Assembly (NCBI GenBank): GCA_033064195.1
Contig: JARBJD010000145.1
Span: 62,001-126,000, forward strand
Source of the DNA: Blattamonas nauphoetae
Taxonomy: Eukaryota > Preaxostyla > Oxymonadida
Direction of reading: 5' to 3'
DNA length: 64,000 nt
A program made the translations under genes and the position numbers. The notes beneath the pieces were generated by a model, which was not told the DNA's origin, ran no database searches, and worked only from the letters and a program-made list of their open reading frames with translations. Below, piece by piece: positions 33,001 to 45,085 of this stretch; the stretch's first letter is position 1, and each line of letters opens with the position of its first letter.

Positions 33001-35857
33001 GGATTGAGGAGTACGAAGTGTTGATTTCCACTTTGAACAGCAGCTCCCCAGCGTCGCTCAGAACAGCTTCCGATGTTAGCTCTGACCACACATAAGCGAG
33101 GCTTAGCGTGTAGATTCCATCAACCAACGGCTCTCCTTTCAGTCTCACTGTCGCTTCATCCTTCGCTTCATTTAATGTCACACATCCTTCTTCAATTCGC
33201 ATCGGTTCTGGAGGTACTTCGATTGAGAGGACGCTTCCGAGAAGGAATTCAGTTGTCTCAGTTTCCATTGCTTTCACTGTGTAAGTTGGACCATATTTCA
33301 ATTTGATTTCACTGGGGTCCTTCGAATAAACAACGACTGCAATCGTGGAGGAATTTCTGTTGGAGAACGGCACTGTGAGAGAGACTGATTCCGACGACGA
33401 AGAGAGGAGTTCGACAGTGCATGTCCGATACAACGCATACATGGTCGTAAACGGGATGTAGAGGATGTCCTGTTTCAAGCTGTCTTGGTACCTGATAGGG
33501 CCAACTGAAATCAGGCAGGGCTGGACGCCAGGTGTGGTGAAGAAGAGGCGACGAGGATCGAGGATGAGTGGTTCGGAGCTGCCTTCGAGGGTGATCGACG
33601 CCACTTCGTATTTCGTCACGAATGTGAGTCTGCTTCCATCTCCAAACAACTTTTCCGAATGAAGAGATGAGAACATGTTCAAAGTGGTCTCATCCTTCGA
33701 TCCATCAAACTCAACTGAGAACGAGAGGTCAGGATTCGTAAGTGTCACTGTGTATGTTCCTTTTGTTAATGTTCGACCCTTCAATTGCAGCCAGCAGTGT
33801 TCTGTTCCTGATCCCGGCGAACAAATGACTTGAACAATCCGAGGTGGATTTGGTGTGGTCAGAGTAATCGACGAAGGAGTTGAGAGGCGAGTGTTCGCAA
33901 TCGATAAACCAATCACACGATATTCTGATTCATATTGCAACACTTCCCATTCTCCGAACGACACTGTCTGCGAAGCTGATTCAGTTGACGAGCTGAAATC
34001 GAAAGTCAACAGTCGAGCAATCGCTGGGGGAGAGTCGTCGTTGGGCTGTGTGTACTTGTTCGTGTTGTCCACCAAAACAAACATCTCCCCATCCACATTT
34101 TGGGACACTCTCATTTGGATCGTCGATGAGGTCATGTCCTCACTTGGAGTGTTCCCAATCGTCACAAAATCTGCAGTTGATTCCTCAGGCACAGCGGGAA
34201 TCAGAGTGTCATCATAATCTACAGGGTGCTGGACCACATTCGGCATTTCGGAAGTGGAATCACAATTCGTGATGTTGGGCGCAAGTTCTTCAATTGTACC
34301 AACTCCAGAATATAAATGAACGTCGTTCCCCCTCCAACCGCTGCATCCTCTGAATCGCACAGAATCCATCAAGACGGATGGGGTTTGAGACAAATAAGCA
34401 CCTCCTCCCAAACTGGAAGAACCCGAAGCGACGCATCTCTCGAAGACACAGTTCGACATAATGAAGCTTACTGAGTAGCTCACATGGAGAGCACCGCCTT
34501 CTGAAGATGCAGTGTTGTCACAGAAGACACTATTTGTGACGGTGACGACGGTTCCAGACCTGACATTAATTGCTCCGCCTTTGTTCGCTGTGCAGTCGAC
34601 GAAGAGCGAGGATGAGATTGTGAGGAGAGAGTCGCCCTCACCAGTATACACCGAGAGTATCGCTGCACCCTCAGAGAGCATAGAGCAGTTCGAGAAAGAT
34701 GATTCGGAGACGGTGATGCTGATGGGAGAGCTGTACCGATAGATCGCTGGGTTATTCGAAGCGATAGAGAGAAAGGTGCAGTGACAGAAGGTGACGTCTT
34801 CGGTGTTGAATCTGTTAATTTTAAAAAATTCATTTCCTTTCCGATGCTGGAGTGTGTACGTCTTGTTTTCGATGAATTCTGGTTCGAGGGAGGAGTGGCA
34901 GTGCGAGAAGGAGGTGTTCGAGCAGAGAAGACTCCCTCCCAAGTTCATGTCAATGCATGTTGTTCCATAAAGATGATCTGTGCCCAGTGTTACATACGAA
35001 TCCAAAATCTTTTGAGATCCGCTCCATCCTTCCAACACACCCTTCCCCTTACCACTTGTCATGTTCACAAGTTTGCTCCCAATCAGGATAGTCTCCAATC
35101 TGTTCGAGAATCCTGTGTATTGTTCGGTTGACGACGAGAACGCAACCAACGGACCAGATCCAAATTCGAGTTTGGTGTCGCACAGCGAGAGTCCAGAACA
35201 GCTCACCAATGTTGGGGACATTTCAGATACGTCGTCTGTGTGACTGGCGTGGGTGATGTGGGACGGGGTGAAGCTGACCAACGGGAGCAGGCTCAACTTG
35301 TCAATCGATTTGTGGGAACAATCAACAAAGAAAATCGAGCTTCCAAAGTCATCCCATCCGTTGTTCATCACAAATGGAGACGATTCAGGGTTGGAGATGA
35401 TCGGGCAGTTCTCGATCGTCAATCGGGACGACGAGATTCTTCCGACACTCGTGCCGCGCCATCCACAATCCAACGAGATGTGGGACATCGATATTGTGGA
35501 ATTTGAGAATACAAATATGAATGGTGTTGAGTTTCCCTTTTCATATTCATTGTTCTCCAAGTCTTGATCGTTGACTGTTTCAGCTTTGACTAATGACGAC
35601 GTATGGCAGATTGTTGTGTCTGATCCATGCAGAGAAAGGGAGGCAGAATCCAATAAAAACGCATTCGAATGATATGTTCCGTAGTCCAGGTGTACTTCAG
35701 GCGCGGAGACATGATCATTTCCAGAAATGTTGGCGGCTTTCGTGTCATGAACAAAGGCCATCTGGAGAGATAGCGGCGAAAATGTTCGTTTTGTGGATGT
35801 GGCTTCGACCCAGAGAAGATGAACAAGGATGAGAGCCGGTAGGTTCAGAAGTGGCAT
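30082..35857 (-). CDS. Beta-helix surface receptor with cytoplasmic pseudokinase, 1
   Basis: The signal peptide is MPLLNLPALILVHLLWV. A right-handed beta-helix region follows (GGAINVRSG, EGGALHVSYS), then several ~100-aa beta-sandwich repeats (LTYGQTYTVSLL, EATVRLKG), a second beta-helix introduced by FCGDFNRPCSSI, a single membrane span (IPLLVSLVCLLLLIVIVVFV, about 31040-31100) and a basic stop-transfer. The cytoplasmic part (about 30.13-30.86 kb) has kinase C-lobe marks (RWRAPEV, SLGLVLWEMW, DPKDRPSL), but no HRD or DFG: the loop reads SPHWVLVNNSLVQLRL. It is probably a catalytically dead receptor. The frame changes near 32.4-32.5 kb without an evident intron, so the gene may be broken or misassembled there. 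Confidence 0.75.
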
Positions 35858-36283
35858 CGAATTGAGAGCGAGTAATGGTTTGATCTTTCTTCAAACGTGT
35901 AATGATGAAGATATACTGGCCTGATCGAGCCGAAAGGCGCAAAAAAGAGTTTTTGTTCAGTTTCCTCGAAGATTGTGTCCAGAATGCATAAGAAATGACA
36001 AAAGCTCAAAACAAAAGAGAAATTAAAAAGAACGACGCAAAAGACGTCATTCATTCAACAAAAACAACCGAACCATCCAAAGTGTGCAACCTGGATGAAG
36101 AACAGCGTAGAAAACAACCACCAAGAAAAAAATGAAAGAAGACGAATGGAGTGTTGAGAATGAAGAAGCCACACATCCATCACAATCCAAAGAAACGATG
36201 ACGTGAATGAAAAAGAGATTGTGACGACGTGAGTGCAGATCCACCAATCTGCGTGTTGTGAGGTGGATAGTTGAGACGACTGT
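35858..36283. other. Spacer between the two receptor genes
   Basis: A 426-nt gap between the receptor 2 stop and the receptor 1 start on the same strand. No coding feature is supported. It presumably holds the receptor 2 terminator and the receptor 1 promoter. Confidence 0.5.
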
Positions 36284-39200
36284 TTAGCTAGTTTTCGAAG
36301 CGAATTTGTTCCGATTTTCGTCAGATGGAAGTTGTGTGCCATCCATCTGGTCGAGCAGAGTGGACACTGTTTTGAGGGAAGGCCGCTTCGATGGATCCAA
36401 ATTCAGACAGGATTCAATGATCGCCTGCATCTCTTCACTTACTGTCTCCATCTTTGGCTTCTCTCCCAATCGCAGTCGCCGCTGAGCTGTCTGCTCGTCC
36501 ACTTCCGCGAACGGCACAAGACCAGTCTCGATTTCCCACAAGACGAGGCCAAGACTAAAAACTGCCGCATGGTCAGCTTGATTCGAGACTTGTGTTGAAT
36601 TCTGATTCGCCAGTTCAGGTGCCATCCATCGCTGAAACTCCTGATTCCCTTTCTTCATTTCCGCTTCTTGTGGGTTCTGCTGTGGTTGCTGACCCACTTC
36701 CATTGATCTCGGTCCCCCTCCTCGCGTCTTCAGGCAGACGCGATCCTGCCCATCAAAAAACACCCAATGCGACGACAGTTTCGTCATGATGTCCACGACA
36801 GGTTTGACTTGGGCGAGCGAGACGAGTCCCCGAGCGATCTGTTGCTGCACTGTCAGTTTGCACAGTTCGCGTGCCGAGTCTTTCGAGTGCAGAGCAGAGA
36901 AGAGCGTGTCTATCTCGTTCGCTGTCGACATCTCAAATCCATTTTCACAAACAACAACTTCCACAATGTTCGAAATCGTGGCTCCCTGTGTTTGCTGGAG
37001 GTGTGTGATGTAAGTGTCTGATTCTTCTTTGGATTGAACTGACGATGAGATGGCGAGAGCGCTGTTGGCTGGATTCTCGAAGAATTCCTCATATACAATC
37101 TTCTCGTCGTCCACAGGCTGGATGTTCATTTCCTCTATGTTCTGAGCCAGTCCCTTCTTTTGTTTTCGTTTCCACAAAATCAATGTAACGATGATCACCA
37201 GAATCAAGACACAGACAAGAACAACGACGAGAGGAATCCACCACTTCATGCTGTCCTTCAGCGCTTGTGATCGTCGCGCAGAAAGAGATGCTTGGAATTG
37301 GAATGATGTTTCGGTTCGTTGATCATTGCCAAAGTTGAGTCGGCCTCGCCATTCGTGTTTGTCGTTGAGAGAGGAGAAAGAGGAGCTGTTGAGGGAGAGA
37401 GTGATGTTGGAGTCGGTGAACGAGGCGGACGACGATGGATCGAGCTGGATTGGGATGGATTTGCCTTTCACATCGTTCTTTTGCATTTCAAAGACCTCCA
37501 GCGACAGACCACACGGAATCAACGTCGTTCCAAGAACAACAACATTGAACACATCCTTCTTCTTCTCGAACGTGCTCGTTGAGTTCGGTGAAAGTGTTGG
37601 GATGAACAGCGGCGCGTTCGATTCGACGTCATCAATCGAGAGGGAGCAATCGTCAGTTGACATCCACGCAGACGACCCTTTCGCTCCGTCCCCAACAGTC
37701 AGACCCACAATGTCAATCTTGCCTTCTTCAGAACAATGAATATTTCGACGAATCGAAGGGAATGGGGAGGAGGGAGGAGTGTTGGACTCAAACGAAGACA
37801 ATCGGATCGTCAGAACACCACCTTTCATCTCGATCGCTCCGGAAGGAAGACGGATGAACTCAGTTTTAGTAATTTCAACATGGCACGAGTTCAACCGAAT
37901 CAATCCTGTCGTCCACGAGCAGATGTCGTCTGTGTTGGTCTGGGAAGAGGTGGTGGGAAGTGGTTCAACAGTGAAAAGTCCATCTTTGAGCTCCATCTTC
38001 GCGTTGTCACCTTCCAAAAACACGAAGGCTGGAGAAGTGTTGTGAACAACAACGTCGACGTTTCGAAGTTCGAGGAATCCACTTGTCACCACAATCAATC
38101 CAGTTCCATCCGCGACAGACGCAGACGATGGAACAACCAGCTTTGGATCGATGTTCCATCCGCTCGAGATTAGCACATGCATCGAGCTGGTCACTTCCAT
38201 TTGCGTGGAGAGGGACGATGATTCGAGAATGAAGATGCTCGGCTCGATGAACGCGAATGTGCTGACAATCCTCCACGTTTCGTCGATCGTCTTGCAGGGG
38301 CTGGTCTTATCTCCACAGAATGCCGTGTCTGTTCCTGTTTCTGTGTCGACGAAGATCTGTGCAGAGGTCGGCTTGGCCTGAACTCTGAATTTGAGTGGTT
38401 TATCAAAGAGAACATCGCCGTCTGCAGTGTTGAGTGGTGTGATGGTGTCAACTTCGTATTCCGTGCCGAATTGAAGCGAGTCTGCGGATCGAAGTGACAT
38501 CTCGCTAGACATCGCGTTTGTTGTGCTTTCCATCGTGATCGTGAAGGTTAGAGATGTGTTCAGCGTCACTTGGTACGTCTTCCCGATCTCCAAATCTGTA
38601 CCAGTGAAGGACACCACGACCACAGTCATGGGAGTGTTGACGACTGTTGGAGTGGCTGACTTGATGTGTGGGGGATGAACAATGTTTGCAGTGACGTCCT
38701 CGTTCACAACAAGGCTGGATGTCTCTCCAGTTTGGATGCAGACAGTGTACGAACCTCCAAACGCGACGAATGAAGTACTGACGCCAGCTCCGACTGCAAA
38801 AGTCGCTGTGCACGAGGTGCTGTCAGTCACACTCAGTGAAGATGTAGACTCCCAGAATGATGAGCCATTGGTGAGCCAGACAGAGCCAAGTCCATCTCTC
38901 AGTGCACGGCCGGTGAATGAGAGGATCGCTTGGCTTCTATCTTTGGTGAGGACAGTGTTCGTCCAGTCTTCGATTCGGGGCGGTTCGGTGGGGACAGTAA
39001 ACGAGTGAGATTCGGTGTCGAATAGAAGTGATGTGGTTCCACGCTCGAACGAGACAACAGTGTATGTCAGGCCAAACTCGAGCTGTTCGCCCCGTTTTGA
39101 TCCTTTTTCGATTGGATACAGTGAATGATCAAACGACGCGATTGTGCCATCGTTCTCAGTTGTGACGGTGATTGTTTTGGTGTGACTGGGGATGGAAGAG

Positions 39201-42200
39201 ACAGCAGTGGATTGGAAAGTGATGGTGTATGGAGTGTTTGCTAGAAGCGCACGAGAAGAGAATGTCAGAAGCAGTTTTGATTGCTGAGGATCAGAGAAGG
39301 ATAAGGCAGAGGAGACATTCACAAGTCGTTCTGGTTCGGCCGGTGTGGAGAATTCACTGTCCAACTTCTCAATCAGCACAGGTGTCGAGTCATCAGTGTT
39401 GGTCATCTCGTCAACAGAATATGCGTAACCGAACAGCAGTTTCGCAGAGTCCAGAGGATAGAGTGAAGCGGTCAGTGTGCTCGATGTCGCGGATGTCGTT
39501 GTCATCGTCAGAGTCGAGATGTGTTCAGTATTCGATCCTGACCGCACAGTGGGTGTTCCAACAACTTTCAGCGAGTATCCTGCGTTTGGAGAAAACGAAC
39601 GAGACACCAGTGTCAGCATCGTTCCATTTGAACCAACATTCACTGCAGATGATGTTGAAACAAGACGAGCTGGCTCGGCCATGATTTCAATTTCTTCCTG
39701 AGCGTCTCGAAGCAGTTCTGTCGAATCTGATCCTTTCCTGAACGAAATCACTGTGTACGTCTTCCCATACACCAGTTCAGCTTCTGACGAAGGATACAGA
39801 ACTGCCGATCCTTTCCACTTATCGTTCGACGAGTTGTAGGTCATCTCAATCGTGTGATTCTCTGCGCCTGATGCACTCAGCTCAACTTTGTATGTCGCCT
39901 CTTTATCCAACACTCGACCTGTCATCACAAATCCAATCTTCTTCTTCTCGTCGTCATATTGCCCCTTTGTGAACGTAATAAGTCGCGTCGGTTCTGTCGG
40001 CGTGAAGAAAACACAGTCTGTCTTCTCAATCAGCACAGGCGTCGAGTCATCAGTGTTGGTCATCTCGTCAACAGAATATGTGTAACCGAACAGCAGTTTC
40101 GCAGAGTCCAGAGGATAGAGTGAAGCGGTCAGTGTGCTCGATGTCGCGGATGTCGTTGTCATCGTCAGAGTCGAGGTGTGTTCAGCATTCGATCCTGAGG
40201 GCACAGTGGGTGTTCCAACAACTTTCAGCGAGTATCCTGCGTTTGGAGAAAACGAACGAGACACCAGTGTCAGCATCGTTCCATTTGAACCAACATTCAC
40301 TGCAGATGATGTTGAAACAAGACGAGCTGGCTCGGCCATGATTTCAATTTCTTCCTGAGCGTCTCGAAGCAGTTCTGTCGAATCTGATCCTTTCCTGAAC
40401 GAAATCACTGTGTACGTCTTCCCATACACCAGTTCAGCTTCTGACGAAGGATACAGAACTGCCGATCCTTTCCACTTATCGTTCGACGAGTTGTAGGTCA
40501 TCTCAATCGTGTGATTCTCTGCGCCTGATGCACTCAGCTCAACTTTGTATGTCGCCTCTTTATCCAACACTCGACCTGTCATCACAAATCCAATCTTCTT
40601 CATCGCGCTGTCGTATTGTCCCTTAGTGAACGTAACAAGACGCGTCGGTTCAGTCGGCGTGGAGAATGTTAGAGTCAGGAAGATAACACCAACGCCCGAT
40701 GTGTTGGTGAGAGAAGTGATGGTGTATGTCTGTCCATACTTCAAATCCACTTCACCCTCTGTCAACGAATAAAGGATGGCTGTAGCCTTCCCACTCGACG
40801 AATCTGACCATTCAACAGCAAGAGGGACATCTGTCCCACTCGTCGGGGAGACCACCACAGTGCATTCGCCTGCTGCGAGTCCGACACCGACGAGGTCCAC
40901 TTCAATTGTCGATTTTGAGTCGTCAGTGAACCTCACTTCTCCAGCACTGATCAGGTGAGGCGGATCGGGAGTTGTGAAGGGGAGACGAGAGGGTTCAAGA
41001 AAGACAGGTTCAGACGATCCTTGCTTTGTGACCAAGTGGACTTCATATTGAGTGTTGAACGAAAATTTGCTTCCATCTCCAAATAGCGAGATGCTCACTG
41101 GTGAGGAGATCATGTTCTGCGTCTCAACATCTGTCGACCCATCAAAGGACACAGAGAGCACGAAATCATCCAATCCCACGATGTGAAAATCGTACGTTCC
41201 AGGGACGACATTCTTTCCGACAAGACGAAGCCAAGCATGATTCAGCGCTGTCCCGCTTTGGCAGACAACGCCAACGAGTTTCGGTAGAGAGGGCATTGGA
41301 AGTGTGAGAGAGGTCGAGGAGAGGTCTGCCCCGTTGATTGATGCTCCGATCACAGAATATGTTTGTCCAAGTTTGGGTGTTGTCCAATCATCAAACGACA
41401 CTGCCAACGAGGATGTTGTGCTCGGCGATGGGAATGGGAAGGAGAGGAGACGTTGGATGGCTGGATCAGCATCGTCCGCTGCCTGACCATCAGAATCCGA
41501 GTTATCCACCAACACCAACATCGTCCCTTTCACTGTTCCTGAAACTGTCGCTAGCAGTGTGGCCGAGACCCCATCAGCTCCCAGACTTGGCTCGATCGAT
41601 TGCAGTGTTCGTGTTGTGGTTGTCTGTGGAACGAGAGAATTGTCATTTCCTTGTCCGACTAGGTACCAATTTGGGGTTCCTGAGGTGGAGTCGCAATTCG
41701 TCACAAACGGGGTCAGGTCAGAGAGAGACCAATCGGACGACCGAACATCTTTCCCTTCATAACCTCTGCATCCTCGGAACTGAACAGAGTCCATTCTGAG
41801 CTTCCCACAGTAACTGCACGTCAATCCACCTCCCCCACATCCTGTCCATCCTGCCGAGCAGTTTTGGAGCACAGAGTTGGAGATGACAATGTTTGTGACA
41901 TAAATGAAATCTAATCCACCTCCATCGGAGTTTGTTAGCCTTGCTGTGCTGTTCTTGAAGAAGGACGACGAGACAGTGGCTGTTGTTGCGTAGTAGACAC
42001 ACACACTTCCTCCAACATCATTCGCGGAGCAGTTCACGAAAGATGACGACGTCAGACTGAAGGGATATTTAGCTGTTGAATGGTGAAAGAGACTGCTCCG
42101 CCTCTGTTGTTAGAGCATCGGAGATGAGCAAAGGAGCATTCCGAGATGGATAACGATGAGGGGGCATTGTTGTGAAGAATTGCTGATCCCAAATATGCTT

Positions 42201-43281
42201 CTTTCATCGTATGGAAAGAGCAGCGTTTGAAGATGATTGCTGAGGCGGTGGTGGATGAAGTAAATTGATATTGAGAGTGTGACGATGAGCGATGCTGGAG
42301 AGCATAGGTCGGTCCTGTCGACGGGGCGATGGAAGCGTCGCAATGAGAGAACGACGAATTCAGGCACAGAAGGTCGCCTCCGCAGTTCATGTCAAGTGAT
42401 GTGGTCCCAGTCAGGTGGTTGTTACTGCGAGTGACTGAAGTGCCGATTATCTTTTGCGAGAAGAGCGAAGAGCACGACACGTTTTGTGACGGCGACGAGG
42501 TCACGTTTCGGAAGCTCCCCGCAACAAGGAACGTCTCCACACCGATTTCGGTCGTTCTGAAATCTCCAGAGCTATTTGGAACGGATGAGAAGTCCATGAG
42601 AGGGCCTGTTCCGTGAAGAAGTGTGCAATCCGATAGAGACAGCGAAACGCAGCGAATCGAATGAAGAGGACGAGTGGAGCCACGAGGTGAATGATCTGAG
42701 GGCAATGGAGCGAACTGGTAGAACATTCCCAGAGGGAGGAGGGTTTCTGGACTTGACGATTTGTGTGTGGTGTCAATAAGGCTAATCGATGTTTCATCTC
42801 TTCCCGAGGTTGTAAAGAGTACAAATGGAGATGCCTGAGAATTCGAGACAATTGAGCACGTTGTAAGCGTCAATGTTGACGATGAGATCTTGCTCAGCGA
42901 AATGCCTTCCTTTCCACAATCAAAATGGAGGTCGGAGAGGAAAATGGAACTATTAGAAATTAGAAATATGGCAGAAATCAAATTTCCGTGAATGTTAAAC
43001 TCCCCTTTCGCCTTCGGTGGTGAGTTTTGGCGGTTTCTGACGCACGACGAATGAAGAATAGTTGTCTTGTCACCCCGGAAAGAAACATCCATCGAGTTGA
43101 GTAGATATTCTTCCGCGTGATAGAAAGGGTCAAAAAGTGCTATTATTGACGTCTTCAAATGTGCATGTTTGAGTTCAGCCTTGAAGTCGATGTTGAACAC
43201 TGTAGCATTATCTAGTTGGAGCGAAGGTGTGCAAGAGATCAAATATGTGAACAGTGCGAATGGCAAGAAAATAACAAGCAT
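36284..43281 (-). CDS. Beta-helix surface receptor with cytoplasmic pseudokinase, 2
   Basis: The likely start is ATG 43281 with signal peptide MLVIFLPFALFTYLISC. Beta-helix segments are followed by a long series of beta-sandwich modules, including an almost exact duplicated 219-aa pair, then TAFCGDKTSPCKTI and a second beta-helix. The membrane span IPLVVVLVCVLILVIIVTLI (about 37170-37240) and basic KRKQKK come next. The kinase-like tail (about 36.32-36.99 kb) has RWMAPEL, SLGLVLWEIETG and DPSKRPSL, but LSSHWVFFDGQDRVCLK stands where HRD and the following strand should be and no DFG is seen. The frame shifts by one near 42.04-42.06 kb, with no consistent intron; an error or a young mutation. 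Same architecture and strand as receptor 1. Confidence 0.75.
39330..40645 (-). repeat. Tandem 657-nt in-frame duplication within receptor 2
   Basis: Two adjacent units offset by exactly 657 nt (219 codons) encode almost the same pair of beta-sandwich modules (KGQYD..KKIGFVMTGRVLD to SVDEMTNTDDSTPVLIEK). Only a few substitutions were seen, so the duplication is recent and keeps the frame. Confidence 0.9.
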
Positions 43282-43479
43282 AAAGCCTTTCTCTCTCCGG
43301 GAAACCGTTCGTTTATGCGATTTTTGGGCGTGATCATTAACTAAGCAAAATAGTGTTTCTACCAGGGTGCGATTTCCGTCATTTTGCGTTATTTTGAAGT
43401 GAAAAAGAGAATAATGACTAAGAGCATTGTTAGACTCCGGCGCAGTCACATCTTCATTCTGCGCAACGAGCGGATGCTC

Positions 43480-44903
43480 ATCCTTCAGCTTCATCACACG
43501 CGGAAGAGAGATGTGCGACGGAACGACGTTCCCCCACCCGCCCACACACCCGCCATCGCAGCACATGCACTCAATCATGTTCCCGGGATCTGGTCGGGGT
43601 TGTCGCCCCACTGTTTCATCTTCGGCAGACTCTGCCTGTCCAGCCGCGACACGAACACAGGACGAACTTGGATGTCGGTCTGCCGCGCCTTTTCGAAGAT
43701 CGTCTTCTGCACACTCACCATCTCCTCATCCGCCGCGATCTTCTTCACTGCCCCTGGAATCGCCTTCAGCACAGCCTCGGTCACGCCCTGCCGCACGCAG
43801 TATTTTGACGCTTCTCGGCTGGGCATTCGAGTGGTGCTTCTGTCGTCCTTCGGCATCGCTGATGGGTTGACCCCGCACGCGTCGAAGAGAGCCAGCATCT
43901 CTTCCGCTGTGATCACCAAGTCGGTGTTCTCGATGATCTGAGATTCCGCACGCTTCGCCGTGCAAGCACCCACAAACACGGTGATGCAGTCCGGATCACG
44001 TGCCTTGAGCATATCGCCCTTGTATTTCATGGGCGAGCCTGCGTTGGAGAGAAAGGGCGCCAATTTCGGAACATGAATTCGAACTGCGCGCACCCACGCG
44101 GGACAGCAAGATGTCATCAAAACAGGCTGAGCTCCTGTCCCCACATGCTCCAAGAATTCCGCTGCTTCGGTCAGAGATGTTGTATCGGCACCGAGGGACA
44201 CCTCAACCATGTCTGAGAATCCACACTTCAGACACGCATTTCGCAATTGATGCGGCGACGCGGGGAACTGTTCGAAGACAGCTGGAGCAAACATGGCAAT
44301 CACAGGACGATCCTTCTGATGGAGATAGCGGGCAACATCGAAGATCATCGACGTCATTGAGATGCAGCCAAAAAGACACCGAGTCATGCATCTTCCGAAA
44401 TGAATGCACTTTTCCGGGTTAATAAGGCTGTATCCTTGAGCGTCCTTGCTCAGAGCCTCCATTGCACATTCATCCGCATAAGGAATCTTGCGTCGGACAA
44501 TCGCGTCGGACGGGCAGTTCTTCTGGCAGAGACTGCATCCAATCCATTTCGACTCATCGATGCGGCATCTGTGGTCCGTTCTGGTGATGGCCTTTCGCTG
44601 ACAGTTCGTCATACACGGACGGGCAACACATCCTTCACAAGCATCTCAGATGGAGTACTTCTTCTTGTTGCAACGATGGCATCCTGCTTTGAAGATAACA
44701 ATTTCCGGCACGTATGATTTTAGAGGTCGAGTTAATGCTTCCTCCGCATATCCAGCCAGCGTTTTTTCATCCTGCCCTTTCTCTTTTGGAATGAATCCCA
44801 TCATTGCTATAAGCTGCTTTGTAATAAGCTCCTGTTCGATATGACCATAAATACAAAACAAGGGAGCCATACCTTCCTCCACAGAGAAAGAATTGATCGC
44901 CAT
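43480..44903 (-). pseudogene. [FeFe]-hydrogenase, broken copy
   Basis: The strand carries the N-terminal cysteine region (FKAGCHRCNKKKYSI, then DACEGCVARPC), two ferredoxin-type clusters (CSLCQKNC, CIHFGRCMTRC) and the H-cluster motifs TSCCPAW (L1), FVGACTAKRAE (L2) and CMCCDGGCVGG (L3). The enzyme would interconvert protons and H2 using ferredoxin electrons in an anaerobic cytosol or hydrogenosome-like compartment. Two lesions separate these parts: an in-frame TGA at 44646-44648 between conserved segments, and a one-base frame change near 43576-43590 just before L3. The 5' end begins inside a SPRY exon remnant. The C-terminal end is unclear because the frame of L3 stays open into receptor 2. 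Most likely a pseudogene; sequencing errors cannot be excluded. Confidence 0.72.
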
Positions 44904-44976
44904 TTGATGTCCGCTTTCTCCTTGGAGATTGGTGCGGGTTGGAAGAGGCGAGAAATATTGCCAATTCGGACAGAAT
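44901..44976 (-). pseudogene. SPRY last-exon remnant fused to the hydrogenase 5' end
   Basis: The minus strand reads IGNISRLFQPAPIS and then IKW, matching the last SPRY exon (IDNISRLSQPTPIS to VKW). Its final AAATGG supplies the ATG that opens the hydrogenase frame, so the junction looks like a recombination or truncation point. Confidence 0.7.
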
Positions 44977-45085
44977 CTCCTCCTTCATGCGGGTCAAGGG
45001 GAAAACGTCAGTGAAGGAGCAGGAGTCGATGGAGATGGTGGCTGTGAATTCTCGGAGTAAGAGAAGAGTTGTGGTGGGTCACTGT

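Noticed and set aside
44646-44648. Alternative genetic code or selenocysteine at TGA in the hydrogenase
   Set aside because: Numerous intact genes here end at TGA, and a second lesion (frame change near 43.58 kb) points to gene decay instead. No SECIS-like structure was recognised.
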